Shown here: one piece after another, positions 7,808 to 15,453 of the stretch | Layout: every line of letters begins with the position of its first letter | Numbering within the stretch: position 1 is the first letter of the stretch | Assembly: GCF_009759665.1 (NCBI RefSeq) | Contig: NZ_WQNE01000057.1 | Location: 1-34,143 of the forward strand | Direction of reading: 5' to 3' | Length of the DNA: 34,143 bases | Source: Bradyrhizobium cajani | Lineage (GTDB): Bacteria > Pseudomonadota > Alphaproteobacteria > Rhizobiales > Xanthobacteraceae | Made by a program: the position numbers and the translations under genes | The notes under the pieces: model-generated | Told to the model about the DNA's origin: nothing | The model's database searches: none | The model's input: the letters and a program-made list of their open reading frames with translations, nothing else

Positions 7808-7917
7808 TGGCGGGATCGATCGATCGCGAATTGTCCGCCCGCGACCTGACGATGAAGCGAGCGAAGTTGAGTCACGAAGGATATTTTGGGCCGCGGAGCC
7901 AGAGACGACGGATATGA
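7804..7917 (+). CDS. 37-residue small ORF bridging sigma and anti-sigma genes
   Basis: An open frame of 37 codons fills the whole gap between the ECF sigma gene and its anti-sigma gene. Its ATG overlaps the sigma stop as ATGA (7804-7807), and its TGA overlaps the anti-sigma start as ATGA (7914-7917). The product would be basic and soluble (for example MKRAKLSHEGYFGPRSQRRR over residues 17-36), with no recognised motif. The anti-sigma gene lacks a good Shine-Dalgarno, so passage of ribosomes through this frame could set anti-sigma synthesis by translational coupling. It may be a real micropeptide or only a coupling device. A chance open frame of this length is possible; the double ATGA overlap is what makes it notable. 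Confidence 0.45.
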   Translation: MMAGSIDRELSARDLTMKRAKLSHEGYFGPRSQRRRI

Positions 7918-8684
7918 ACGACCGCAAGATTTCAGTGACCGAAGACGAACTGCACGCCTATGTCGACGGCGAGCTGCCGGCAGAGCGCCGCGCCGATGTC
8001 GAGGCCTGGCTCGCCGCCAATCCGGAAGAGGCCGAGCGTGTGCAGTCCTGGCGCGCCATGGCCGAGATGCTGCACGCCCGCTACGACGCCGTCGCGCAGG
8101 AGCCGGTGCCGGCGCGGCTCGAGCTCGAGCGGCTGGTGCGCCGGCCCCGTCAGTGGCTCTATGGCGCCGCCGCGGCCGCGATGGTTGCGTTCGTCGCCGG
8201 CGGTACCGCCGGCTGGGTGGCGCATGGCGCCGCCAACGCCCCCTCGACCTTCCGGAGTTTTACGGCTGACGCGCTCGACGCCCACCGCCTCTATGTCGTC
8301 GAGGTCCGCCATCCCGTCGAGGTACCCGGCAACGAGCGGGATCATCTCCAGGCCTGGCTGACGCGGCGCTGCGGCTGGACCGTGTTTGCGCCGAATCTGG
8401 AGGCGAGCGGGCTGAAGCTCGTCGGCGGCCGGCTTCTGCCGGGGCCGAACGGTCCGGCTTCATTCTTGATGTATGAGGGCGCCTCGGGCGAGCGGTTCAC
8501 GATCTACGCCGCCAAGACCGAGACCGGCGCGACTCAGATGCGCTACGCCAGGACGGACAAGGACGGGGCGCTGTTCTGGGCCGAGCGCGGCGTCGGTTAC
8601 GTCGTCAGCGGCGGCGGCGACCGCGACCGGCTGACCAGGGTGGCGCAGGCCGTGTACGATCAGGCCGAGAAAAACGGCGGCTAA
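7914..8684 (+). CDS. Membrane-anchored anti-sigma factor
   Basis: A 256-residue protein with a cytoplasmic N-terminal anti-sigma region (residues 1-60; DELHAYVDGELPAERRADVEAWL is a typical helix of the zinc-finger-like anti-sigma fold, here without the His-x3-Cys-x2-Cys zinc motif), one transmembrane helix (about 81-103) and a periplasmic domain of about 150 residues. It should hold the upstream ECF sigma inactive and release it on an envelope or oxidative cue. It matches the anti-sigma/transmembrane-regulator family common in proteobacteria. The periplasmic part (HLQAWLTRRCGWTVFAPNLEASG onward) has a conserved look but no enzymatic motif. The start is fixed by the ATGA overlap with the preceding small ORF rather than by a Shine-Dalgarno. 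Confidence 0.88.
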   Translation: MNDRKISVTEDELHAYVDGELPAERRADVEAWLAANPEEAERVQSWRAMAEMLHARYDAVAQEPVPARLELERLVRRPRQWLYGAAAAAMVAFVAGGTAGWVAHGAANAPSTFRSFTADALDAHRLYVVEVRHPVEVPGNERDHLQAWLTRRCGWTVFAPNLEASGLKLVGGRLLPGPNGPASFLMYEGASGERFTIYAAKTETGATQMRYARTDKDGALFWAERGVGYVVSGGGDRDRLTRVAQAVYDQAEKNGG

Positions 8685-9033
8685 TCGACCGGCCATAGCC
8701 GCAGCTCCGCCTCGACGGACATCGCGAAGCACGGTGCCTAGATTCCGTCATCGAAAATTTGGAATCAGGACATCGGCGCGTCTCATTATCGCACCGGATG
8801 ATCACGCGAAAATGAGCAGCGTTCGATCCGCCGATCGACGCGGGCGGCCTCGATTGGGGTTTTTGGTACCGCGCTGGTCCCCCTCTCGAGGCCGCACCTA
8901 TTTATCGGCTGCCCCGCCGGACAACCGACACGCCGAGCAAGCGAAGCGCCACCGCGCCTCAGCACATGATGAGCATCATCTGCCGGAAGATGCCCTGGAT
9001 CTTCAGGAGAACCCCTTCAGTTGCGATCACGCC
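8685..9033. other. Intergenic stretch between convergent anti-sigma and cbpA genes
   Basis: About 349 bases with no gene that can be supported. An open frame on the plus strand (8734-9123) gives an Arg/His/Pro-rich product that runs antisense into the co-chaperone gene and has no ribosome binding site. No terminator with a T-tract, repeat or RNA gene was recognised. Confidence 0.5.
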
Positions 9034-9996
9034 CTAACCAACCCCACTACGCGGATTGTAGGGGTGTTGGTCCCGCCACTTTTCCATCAATGCCTCAAGT
9101 TCGGCATCGTTCCCGTCTGGTAGCATAATCCTGATGACGACGAAGAGATCCCCCGTTCCGCCAGCTTTCGGCAGTCCCTTGCCCTTGAGGCGGAAGGTCC
9201 GGCCACTGGAGGTGTTCTTGGGGACCGAAAGTTCCACGGCATTGCCGAGGGTGGGCACGCGAACCTTGCCGCCGAGCACGGCCTCATAGAGCGTGACCGG
9301 CAGGTCGATGCGGAGATCGGCGCCCTCGACCTTGAAGTGCGGGTGCGGCGCGATGCTGATGGTGATCAGGAGATCGCCGGGCGGATGGCCCTGCGCGCTC
9401 TCGCCCTGCCCCCGCAGCCGGATCTGCTGGCCTTCAACGACGCCGGCCGGAATCTTGACGTTGAGCTCCTTGCCGTTCGGCAGCCGAACGCGCTTCTCAC
9501 CGCCCCTGACCGACTCCTCCAGCGAGACGCTCATGGCAACGTTCACGTCGAGATCGAGCCCGATCCCGCCGGTGTCGAATTCGAAGTGGGCTCCGCCGCC
9601 GGCCCCGGGGCGCGCGCCGCGGGTCCCGCCACCGAACATGCTGTTGAGGATGTCCTCGAACGCGCCGCCGCCCTGGCCAGGGCCGCCGCCGGAGCGGAAC
9701 GTATAGCTCTCGAACCCGCCGGGGCCTGCGCGCCCGCGCGCGCCGCCGCCCCCGGGAAAGCCCTGGAAGCGCGGCTTGCCCTCGGCGTCGATCTCGCCGC
9801 GGTCAAACTGCTTGCGCTTGTCCTCGTCGCCGAGGATCTCGTTGGCCGTGTTGATCTCGGCAAAGCGCTCAGCCGCTTTCGGGTCGTCCTTGTTGCTGTC
9901 GGGATGGTGCTTCTTGGCAAGCTTGCGATAGGCGCTCTTGATGGCGGCAGCGTTGGCGCTCCGCGGCACCCCCAAGACCTCATAGGGGTCGCGCAT
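9034..9996 (-). CDS. DnaJ C-terminal domain protein, CbpA-type Hsp40 co-chaperone
   Basis: A 320-residue type B Hsp40. The J-domain (residues 1-65) has the HPD motif at 31-33 that stimulates Hsp70 (DnaK) ATPase. It is followed by a long Gly/Phe-rich linker (about 75-140) and two beta-rich C-terminal substrate-binding domains (about 145-305: LEESVRGGEKRVRLPNGKELNVKIPAGV and the later VTLYEAVLGGKVRVPTL). The four CxxCxGxG zinc repeats of DnaJ are absent, which places it with CbpA/DnaJ-like proteins. It should assist DnaK in folding or the stress response. A GGAG about nine bases before the ATG supports the start. The lipoprotein gene upstream is separated by a diverged repeat, so co-transcription is unlikely. 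Confidence 0.92.
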   Translation of the reverse strand: MRDPYEVLGVPRSANAAAIKSAYRKLAKKHHPDSNKDDPKAAERFAEINTANEILGDEDKRKQFDRGEIDAEGKPRFQGFPGGGGARGRAGPGGFESYTFRSGGGPGQGGGAFEDILNSMFGGGTRGARPGAGGGAHFEFDTGGIGLDLDVNVAMSVSLEESVRGGEKRVRLPNGKELNVKIPAGVVEGQQIRLRGQGESAQGHPPGDLLITISIAPHPHFKVEGADLRIDLPVTLYEAVLGGKVRVPTLGNAVELSVPKNTSSGRTFRLKGKGLPKAGGTGDLFVVIRIMLPDGNDAELEALMEKWRDQHPYNPRSGVG

Positions 9997-10106
9997 CCGT
10001 CACGTCTCCTTCAGGGAATCGAATTGTTCAAAGGGCTCCCCGCCCCACCTGCGATCCATGTGGGATGGGAGTGGCATTTTTGCAACTAGTCAGGCCAGCC
10101 GAAGCT

Positions 10107-10190
10107 CTATGGTTCGAGCGTGATCTGATCGGAAGACCGGTTCCCATTTCTCGCGAACGCGGCCCTCCGAGTCTGGATCATGCTCAGCTC
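10107..10190. repeat. Diverged family A repeat relic
   Basis: The segment shows GTTCGAGCGTGATCTGATCGG at one end (20 of these bases match the family arm only loosely) and GGATCATGCTC at the other, with ACCGGTT between. It looks like a decayed version of the second palindrome of family A (compare 1304-1352). It lies just past the stop of the lipoprotein gene on the minus strand. Confidence 0.4.
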
Positions 10191-10591
10191 CGCCACGGCT
10201 TTAGCGTATGAATCTCCCAACGGCCACGGCTGCTTTGGCATCCGGCTCCCTGAAGCCAACTTTCTGTGCTGCCGTTGACATAGCTCGCCAGGAAATCCCG
10301 GCACTTGCGCCCGTCCTCGGCGGCATAGGACTGCGCGATCGGGGTAACGGAGCCGCGGGCACCGGTCTCCGGATTCTCCCAATGCTGGCTGGAATCCCTA
10401 TCGCCCTTGCTCAGGACGTCGGAGGCGGCATTGCGGGCGAAGGCCAGATCGGTCTCGGTTGGCGCGGTGTCCTTTGCCGGCTGCGCGATCGAGCCGGTGA
10501 GATCGCTGTCGTCAGCCTTGGCGTAGGCCCCCTTGTCATTGCGGGAGAAGCTGCAACCGCCGGTGCCGAGCCCGACGAGAATGATCGTCAT
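10184..10591 (-). CDS. RT0821/Lpp0805-family surface lipoprotein
   Basis: The C-terminal part (residues about 70-135) matches the RT0821/Lpp0805 family of small proteobacterial surface proteins: SQHWENPETGARGSVTPIAQSY, then CRDFLASYV, then SWLQGAGCQSSRGRWEIHTLKPW. A short hydrophobic N-terminus ending LGTGGC looks like a lipoprotein signal with an imperfect lipobox. The ATG at 10591 gives 135 residues but an unusually short signal lacking a basic n-region. An in-frame TTG farther upstream (near 10663) would add a basic region (ALYRAWGRIG) and is a real alternative. Function is unknown in the family; an envelope location is expected. The gene diverges from pdxH. Confidence 0.78.
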   Translation of the reverse strand: MTIILVGLGTGGCSFSRNDKGAYAKADDSDLTGSIAQPAKDTAPTETDLAFARNAASDVLSKGDRDSSQHWENPETGARGSVTPIAQSYAAEDGRKCRDFLASYVNGSTESWLQGAGCQSSRGRWEIHTLKPWRS

Positions 10592-10704
10592 GACAAGGCC
10601 GGACGGCCGGATCGCCGATAGGCCAATGCGTCCCCATGCCCTATATAGGGCGGTAGCAGACAACAGCGGGTTTTGGGCCGCGCGACGCAACTCGGACTCC
10701 AGAC

Positions 10705-11346
10705 ATGACCGACACGACCTCGATGAAACACCAGACACCCTTAACATCCGGTGATTTCACCGCCGCCGACGAGCCGTTCGCGCTGTTCGAGGCCTGGCTG
10801 AACGAGGCGATCAAGAGCGAGCCGAACGATCCGAACGCGATGGCGCTCGCGACGGTCGATCCCGACGGGCTGCCCGACGTCCGCATGGTGCTGATGAAGG
10901 GCTTCGATACCGAGGGTTTTGTCTTCTACAGCCACATCGCCAGCCAGAAGGGCCGCGAACTCGCCGCAAATCCTAAGGCGGCCTTACTTTTTCACTGGAA
11001 GTCGCTGCGCCGTCAGGTCCGCATCCGCGGCAACGTGACGCCGGTGACCGATGCCGAGGCCGACGCCTATTTCGCCACTCGTCCCAAGCAGGCGCAGATC
11101 GGCGCCTGGGCCAGCAAGCAGTCGCAGGAGCTGGAGAGCCGCTTCGCCTTCGAACAAGCCATCGCAAAAGTCGCGGCCAAATACGTCATCGGCGAGGTGC
11201 CGCGGCCGCCGGGCTGGAGCGGCTGGCGCATCACACCTTCGCGTATCGAGTTCTGGCACGACCGCCCATTCCGCCTGCACGACCGCATCGAATTTCGCCG
11301 TGACGCGGCCGGCCAGCCATGGTCCAAGACGCGGATGTATCCTTGA
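10705..11346 (+). CDS. pdxH: Pyridoxamine 5'-phosphate oxidase
   Basis: A 213-residue FMN enzyme that oxidises pyridoxamine or pyridoxine 5'-phosphate to pyridoxal 5'-phosphate, the last step of vitamin B6 synthesis and salvage. Diagnostic segments: RMVLMKGFDTEGFVFYSHIASQKGRELAANP (FMN binding), LLFHWKSLRRQVRIRG, the AQIGAWASKQS segment and the C-terminal block from WRITPSRIEFW to RLHDRIEF. Length is typical. It is followed 26 bases later by an SDR gene on the same strand, so an operon is possible. The PLP made here serves, among others, the aminotransferase at 25479-26711. Confidence 0.96.
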   Translation: MTDTTSMKHQTPLTSGDFTAADEPFALFEAWLNEAIKSEPNDPNAMALATVDPDGLPDVRMVLMKGFDTEGFVFYSHIASQKGRELAANPKAALLFHWKSLRRQVRIRGNVTPVTDAEADAYFATRPKQAQIGAWASKQSQELESRFAFEQAIAKVAAKYVIGEVPRPPGWSGWRITPSRIEFWHDRPFRLHDRIEFRRDAAGQPWSKTRMYP

Positions 11347-11372
11347 GCCTTTCTCTTGGGCCGACCTGAAAG

Positions 11373-12131
11373 ATGTCCATGCCGCATTCGTCCAACGTGC
11401 CGCGTCGTACGCTGCTCCTGACCGGAGCCAGCCGCGGCATCGGCCACGCCACCGTGATCCGCTTTTCCTCGGCCGGCTGGCGCGTCATCACCTGCTCGCG
11501 GCATCCGTTCCCGGAGGACTGTCCGTGGGACGCAGGACCCGAGGATCACATCCAGGTCGACCTCGGTGATCCCCTGGACACCGCCCGGGCGATCACGGAA
11601 ATCCGCCGCCGGCTCGAGGGCGGCACGCTGCACGCGCTGGTCAACAATGCCGCGATCTCGCCCAAGGGACCCGGCGGCGGCCGGCTCGGTTCGGTCGATA
11701 CCGACCTCGACACCTGGACGCACGTGTTTCACGTCAACTTCTTCGCGCCGATCATGATGGCGCGCGGACTGATCGAGGAATTGAAGGCGGCCAAGGGATC
11801 GGTCGTGAACGTCACGTCGATTGCGGGCTCGCGCGTTCATCCCTTCGCTGGCGCCGCCTACGCCACCTCCAAGGCGGCGCTGGCGTCGCTGACGCGCGAG
11901 ATGGCCTCCGACTTCGGCCGCATCGGCGTGCGCGTCAACGCGATCGCACCCGGCGAGATCGACACCTCGATCCTGTCGCCCGGCACCGAGAAGATCGTCG
12001 ACCAGCAGATCCCGATGCACCGCCTCGGCACGCCGGACGAGGTCGCCAAGATCATCTACGTGCTGTGCACGGACACCAGTTCCTACGTCAACGGCGCCGA
12101 GATCCACATCAACGGCGGCCAGCACGTGTAG
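11373..12131 (+). CDS. SDR family oxidoreductase
   Basis: A 252-residue classical short-chain dehydrogenase/reductase. It has the NAD(P)-binding TGASRGIG (residues 17-24), the NNAA motif (91-94), catalytic Ser149, and the Y163-x3-K167 pair in AAYATSKAAL. The C-terminal INGGQHV end is typical of FabG-like enzymes. The cofactor-binding region (after strand 2, CSRHPFPED) suggests NADP because of the Ser-Arg pair, but this is weak. The substrate cannot be inferred. It lies between pdxH and a methyltransferase on the plus strand with short gaps (26 and 14 bases), consistent with one transcript, although the functions are not obviously linked. Confidence 0.9.
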   Translation: MSMPHSSNVPRRTLLLTGASRGIGHATVIRFSSAGWRVITCSRHPFPEDCPWDAGPEDHIQVDLGDPLDTARAITEIRRRLEGGTLHALVNNAAISPKGPGGGRLGSVDTDLDTWTHVFHVNFFAPIMMARGLIEELKAAKGSVVNVTSIAGSRVHPFAGAAYATSKAALASLTREMASDFGRIGVRVNAIAPGEIDTSILSPGTEKIVDQQIPMHRLGTPDEVAKIIYVLCTDTSSYVNGAEIHINGGQHV

Positions 12132-12145
12132 CAAGGCGCAAAGGG

Positions 12146-12916
12146 ATGGGCCGGTTCGCGAGCACAGCGGCACTCTACGAGCATTTGCGGCCGCCCTACC
12201 CGAGCGAATTCTTCCGCAGTGTCGCGCAAAAGCTTGGTCTCTCCAGAGAGAGCAGTCTGATGGACCTCGGCACCGGACCCGGGCTCTTGGCGCTCGGCTT
12301 CGGGCCCTATGTCGGCCGCGTCGTCGGCGTCGATCCCGAACCCGCGATGATCGAGGCGGCGCGACATGCCGCAGCGGGTGCAGGGCGGCATATTACGCTG
12401 ATCGAAAGCAAGGCCGAAACGCTTGCCCCCGACATCGGCAGCTTCGACGTCGTGACGATCGGCCGCGCACTGCATTGGATGGACCGCGACCTGACGCTCG
12501 CGCTGCTCGACCGGCTGGTCGCCCGCGACGGCGCCATTCTGATCTGCGCCTCGTTCTCAGCCACCGACGGCCGCAACCCCTGGCTTGACGGCTACAATGA
12601 AGTCCGGCGCCGCTGGTCGCCGGCCCGTCTCTGGGAGGAGGCCGGCCGTGGCACGCGGACCCATCGCGACCTTCCCGCATTCTTTCGCGACAGCTCCTTT
12701 CAACCGGCCGAACTCGTGACAGTCGAAACAAACCATGTGGTGAGCGCGCAGGACCTCGCTCAACGCACCCTCACCTACTCATCGTCCTCGCCGGAGGCCG
12801 TGGGCGACAACGTCGAGGCGATGCTGCGTGATGCCGAGGAGCAGCTGGCTTCGTTCAGCCGCGACGGCGCCATCGCCGAGACCATCGTCTCGACGGCGCA
12901 GATCGTGAAGCGCTAG
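12146..12916 (+). CDS. Class I SAM-dependent methyltransferase
   Basis: A 256-residue methyltransferase of the methyltransferase-11/25 type. Motif I is LMDLGTGPGLLAL (residues 38-50), the acidic residue at the end of strand 2 is in GVDPEPAMI (61-69), and motif post-II is FDVVTIGRALHWMD. The N-terminal YEHLRPPYPSEFF pattern (Y-x-x-x-R-P-x-Y-P) is common in this group. The substrate is unknown. The ATG at 12146 is preferred because the frame upstream overlaps the SDR 3' end and gives arginine-rich sequence. It is probably co-transcribed with the SDR. Confidence 0.88.
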   Translation: MGRFASTAALYEHLRPPYPSEFFRSVAQKLGLSRESSLMDLGTGPGLLALGFGPYVGRVVGVDPEPAMIEAARHAAAGAGRHITLIESKAETLAPDIGSFDVVTIGRALHWMDRDLTLALLDRLVARDGAILICASFSATDGRNPWLDGYNEVRRRWSPARLWEEAGRGTRTHRDLPAFFRDSSFQPAELVTVETNHVVSAQDLAQRTLTYSSSSPEAVGDNVEAMLRDAEEQLASFSRDGAIAETIVSTAQIVKR

Positions 12917-12995
12917 TTGATTTGGCCGAAGGGCGGAAGCAAGGCGATCCAGACAACGCCGCCGCAAGACCTGGATCGCCCTTACCTTCCGTTCC

Positions 12996-13214
12996 TCAAT
13001 CGAGTCGAATCCGACGTGACCTCTCGCGTGGCCGCGGAGCGGCCGCGCTGAACGCAGTTGAGCAGTCGTCGTCGTTTTCGCCGTCGAGCAGCGGAGCACC
13101 ACAGTGCCGGCACATCCGTGCCGACAACGACGGCGCCTTGCCGCTCGTCACGACCTGACGGTAGTTCGCCAGATCGATGACGTTGCGGGGCGTCGTTATG
13201 TGTTTTTCAACCAT
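12996..13214 (-). CDS. Small conserved-looking CxxC protein
   Basis: A 72-residue protein with the motif C35-R-H-C38-G followed by an acidic loop and C51 (MCRHCGAPLLDGENDDDC), resembling half of a zinc ribbon. The N-terminus (TPRNVIDLANYRQVV) is predicted helical and the C-terminus is basic. A GAGGAA Shine-Dalgarno six bases before the ATG supports expression. Not recognised as a named family; similar small proteins seem frequent in Bradyrhizobium. It may bind zinc through these cysteines, possibly as a dimer because only three are present. It sits alone between convergent and tandem neighbours. Confidence 0.65.
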   Translation of the reverse strand: MVEKHITTPRNVIDLANYRQVVTSGKAPSLSARMCRHCGAPLLDGENDDDCSTAFSAAAPRPRERSRRIRLD

Positions 13215-13400
13215 GGCTGTTCCTCGCGGCTAACATGCTGCTTATCGCAGACAAGTTTCGCGCAAACGTTCAGTCCACCGCTCAAATTTTACCGGAGGAA
13301 TTGGGGCGGCGCACAGGCATCACCGCGCGGCCTCAATCCCGCTCTATTCTGCGACACGATCCACCGTGTCTCTGCGAATGGCGTAAGGTCTCGGTAGGTA

Positions 13401-14378
13401 TCACAGCCACTTCTTCCACTTGAAGATCCAGTACGGGACGATGGCGGCGACCAGCATCATGACGATTGCCATCGGATAGCCGTGCGCCCATTCGAGTTCC
13501 GGCATCGACTTGAAGTTCATGCCGTAGACCGAGGCGATCAGCGTCGGCGGCATCAGGACAACAGCCATGACCGAGAACAGCTTGATGATGTTGTTCTGCT
13601 CGAGATTGACGACGCCGAGCATGGCGTCGAGCACGAAGGTGATCTTGTTGGAGAGATAGGAGGCGTGGTCGGTCAGCGAGGCGACGTCGCGCTGCATGGT
13701 CTTGAGCTGCTCGCGCATGTCCTTCGACCATTTCACGCCCTCCACCACCGCGGAGAGGAAGGTGACGACGCGGCCGATCGACACCAGGCTCTCGCGAACC
13801 TTCGAGGTCAGGTCGCCCTTGCGGCCGATCGAGATCAGGATCTGGGAGTATTGCTTGGCGTGGCCGTGGCGCTCGCTTTCGGGCTCGAAGATGTCGTGCG
13901 AGACCTGGTCGATCTCGGCGCCGCAGCGCTCCAGGATGTCGGCGCAGCGGTCGATCACGGCGTCCAGAAGTTCCATCAGCACCATCTCGCCGGTGATGGA
14001 AGGCGTGCAGGAGCGGGCGAGCTTGGCCTCGACCAGGGCGAACGGCTTCGGCAGGTCGTAGCGCACCGTCACCAGGCGGTGGTCGCCAAGGATGAAGGTC
14101 ACCGCCGTGGTCCGGGGCATGTCGGTATCGGACTGGCACATCAGCGTCGCGGTCATGTAGCGCGCGCCGTTCTCGATATAGAGGCGGCTGGAGATCTCGA
14201 TCTCCTGCATGTCTTCACGGGTGGGGATCGCAATACCGGCCATCCGCTCCACAGCCTTGTCCTCTGCTGCGGTCGGATTGACGAGGTCGATCCAGACCGC
14301 ATTCTCCGGCAGGGCCGCAAGATCGTCGACTACGGCCTTCTTGAGGGCACCCTCGGAGGGAACGAACACAGAAAACAT
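13401..14378 (-). CDS. corA: CorA-family Mg2+/Co2+ transporter
   Basis: A 325-residue divalent-cation channel. The large cytoplasmic N-terminal funnel precedes two C-terminal membrane helices. The signature YGMNF lies at 285-289, at the end of the first helix, with the short periplasmic loop carrying MPELEW (MPEL signature). The C-terminus ends in the usual basic cluster KWKKWL. It should mediate Mg2+ (also Co2+, Ni2+) influx as a pentamer. The ATG at 14378 is preferred to an in-frame TTG at 14384 because a GGAG lies six bases upstream of it. It diverges from the L,D-transpeptidase gene. Confidence 0.95.
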   Translation of the reverse strand: MFSVFVPSEGALKKAVVDDLAALPENAVWIDLVNPTAAEDKAVERMAGIAIPTREDMQEIEISSRLYIENGARYMTATLMCQSDTDMPRTTAVTFILGDHRLVTVRYDLPKPFALVEAKLARSCTPSITGEMVLMELLDAVIDRCADILERCGAEIDQVSHDIFEPESERHGHAKQYSQILISIGRKGDLTSKVRESLVSIGRVVTFLSAVVEGVKWSKDMREQLKTMQRDVASLTDHASYLSNKITFVLDAMLGVVNLEQNNIIKLFSVMAVVLMPPTLIASVYGMNFKSMPELEWAHGYPMAIVMMLVAAIVPYWIFKWKKWL

Positions 14379-14720
14379 GAACAACTCCAGCGAGGGGGCC
14401 TGCGACAGGGTGACAGCCCCTTAGCGCGATTCTGACAAGTTCATGATGACAAGCACATTAACGGTGCGTTTGCATTTATGGCGGCGCCGTGGCCCAACCG
14501 TGGCATAGAATCGACAGCCCGCCACGCTTTGACAAGAAATCTGCCCAAAGTTGGAAAACTTGCGGCAAAAAAGCCACAGCTGGGCTCTCGCAGCGCGGGA
14601 AAAGGCCTTGAGTGCTGGAATTGTGGCAGATTTCAACGATAATGGTCCTAACGGAGTCGAGGAACTTGGGCCGCTAAGCTCAGGACGTCCGCGCGGTATT
14701 GTTTTGATTGGAACCAAATC
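14379..14720. other. Divergent intergenic region between corA and the L,D-transpeptidase gene
   Basis: About 342 bases with no supported gene. It is richer in A/T than its surroundings. A TTGACA lies at about 14530-14535 on the plus strand, but no good -10 follows at normal spacing. Both divergent genes probably have their promoters here. No repeat or riboswitch-like structure was recognised. Confidence 0.45.
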
Positions 14721-15401
14721 ATGTCGTCGCTGAAAGTTAAGTTGGGGATTTTGGCCGCTGGCCTGATGTTGTCGGGCTGCATGCAGGCCACGCATTACGA
14801 GGCGACCGACACCAAGGCCTTCAAGCCGAAGGACAAGGAACTCCTCGCCAAGGTTCGGTACGAGAACACCCCGGTTGCGGAGCCGTTCCGCCGTGCCATC
14901 GTCGAGTATCACCGCAAGGAGTCGCCGGGCTCGATCGTGGTCGATTCCGACAACCATTATCTCTACTACGTGCTCGATGGCGGCAAGGCGATCCGCTACG
15001 GCATTACCGTCGGCGAAGAGGCGATGGCCTGGTCGGGCATTGCCAAGGTGGGCAGCAAGACCGAGTGGCCGGCCTGGCACCCCACCCCCGGCGAAATTTC
15101 GCGCCTGGGCGTGCCGACCTATGTCGCCCCCGGCCCGGACAATCCGATGGGCTCCCGCGCGCTGTACCTCTATTCGGGTGGCAAGGACACGCTGTTCCGC
15201 ATCCACGGCACCAACCAGCCGGAATATATCGGCGCCTCGATCTCGTCAGGCTGCATCCGCCTGACCAACGAGGACGCGATCGATCTCTATGATCGCGTCA
15301 AGGTCGGTACCCTCGTCGTGGTGCTCGAGCCGAAGCACGGCGACTCGCCCTACAATTCGCGCCTCGCGCTCCAGGGCGGCAGTTCCCCCTCTTCTTACTA
15401 A
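14721..15401 (+). CDS. L,D-transpeptidase (YkuD) lipoprotein
   Basis: A 226-residue enzyme that crosslinks peptidoglycan (3-3 bonds) or attaches proteins to it. It begins with a lipoprotein signal ending LSGC (Cys20), so it should be anchored in the outer or inner membrane facing the periplasm. The YkuD domain (about 70-205) has the catalytic motif H162-G-T-N followed by S-S-G-C178-I-R-L, with C178 the nucleophile. A tail rich in Ser and Gly follows. A strong intrinsic terminator lies 24 bases after the stop. The gene is convergent with another cell-wall-type gene, the extensin-like protein. Confidence 0.94.
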   Translation: MSSLKVKLGILAAGLMLSGCMQATHYEATDTKAFKPKDKELLAKVRYENTPVAEPFRRAIVEYHRKESPGSIVVDSDNHYLYYVLDGGKAIRYGITVGEEAMAWSGIAKVGSKTEWPAWHPTPGEISRLGVPTYVAPGPDNPMGSRALYLYSGGKDTLFRIHGTNQPEYIGASISSGCIRLTNEDAIDLYDRVKVGTLVVVLEPKHGDSPYNSRLALQGGSSPSSY

Positions 15402-15424
15402 GCGGGTCTTGCCCGAGGCTTTGC

Positions 15425-15453
15425 AAAAGCGCCGGTTTCACCGGCGCTTTTTT
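15425..15453 (+). terminator. Intrinsic terminator of the L,D-transpeptidase gene
   Basis: A perfect 12-base stem AAAAGCGCCGGT / ACCGGCGCTTTT with a TTC loop, followed by further Ts. The A-tract on the other side lets it work in both directions. The stop codon and last codons (KKRR) of the convergent extensin-like gene lie inside the 3' arm, so the two transcription units meet at this hairpin. Confidence 0.92.

Noticed and set aside
8734..9123. A 129-codon plus-strand frame in the gap before the co-chaperone gene
   Set aside because: No ribosome binding site, low-complexity content, and it runs antisense into a real gene.
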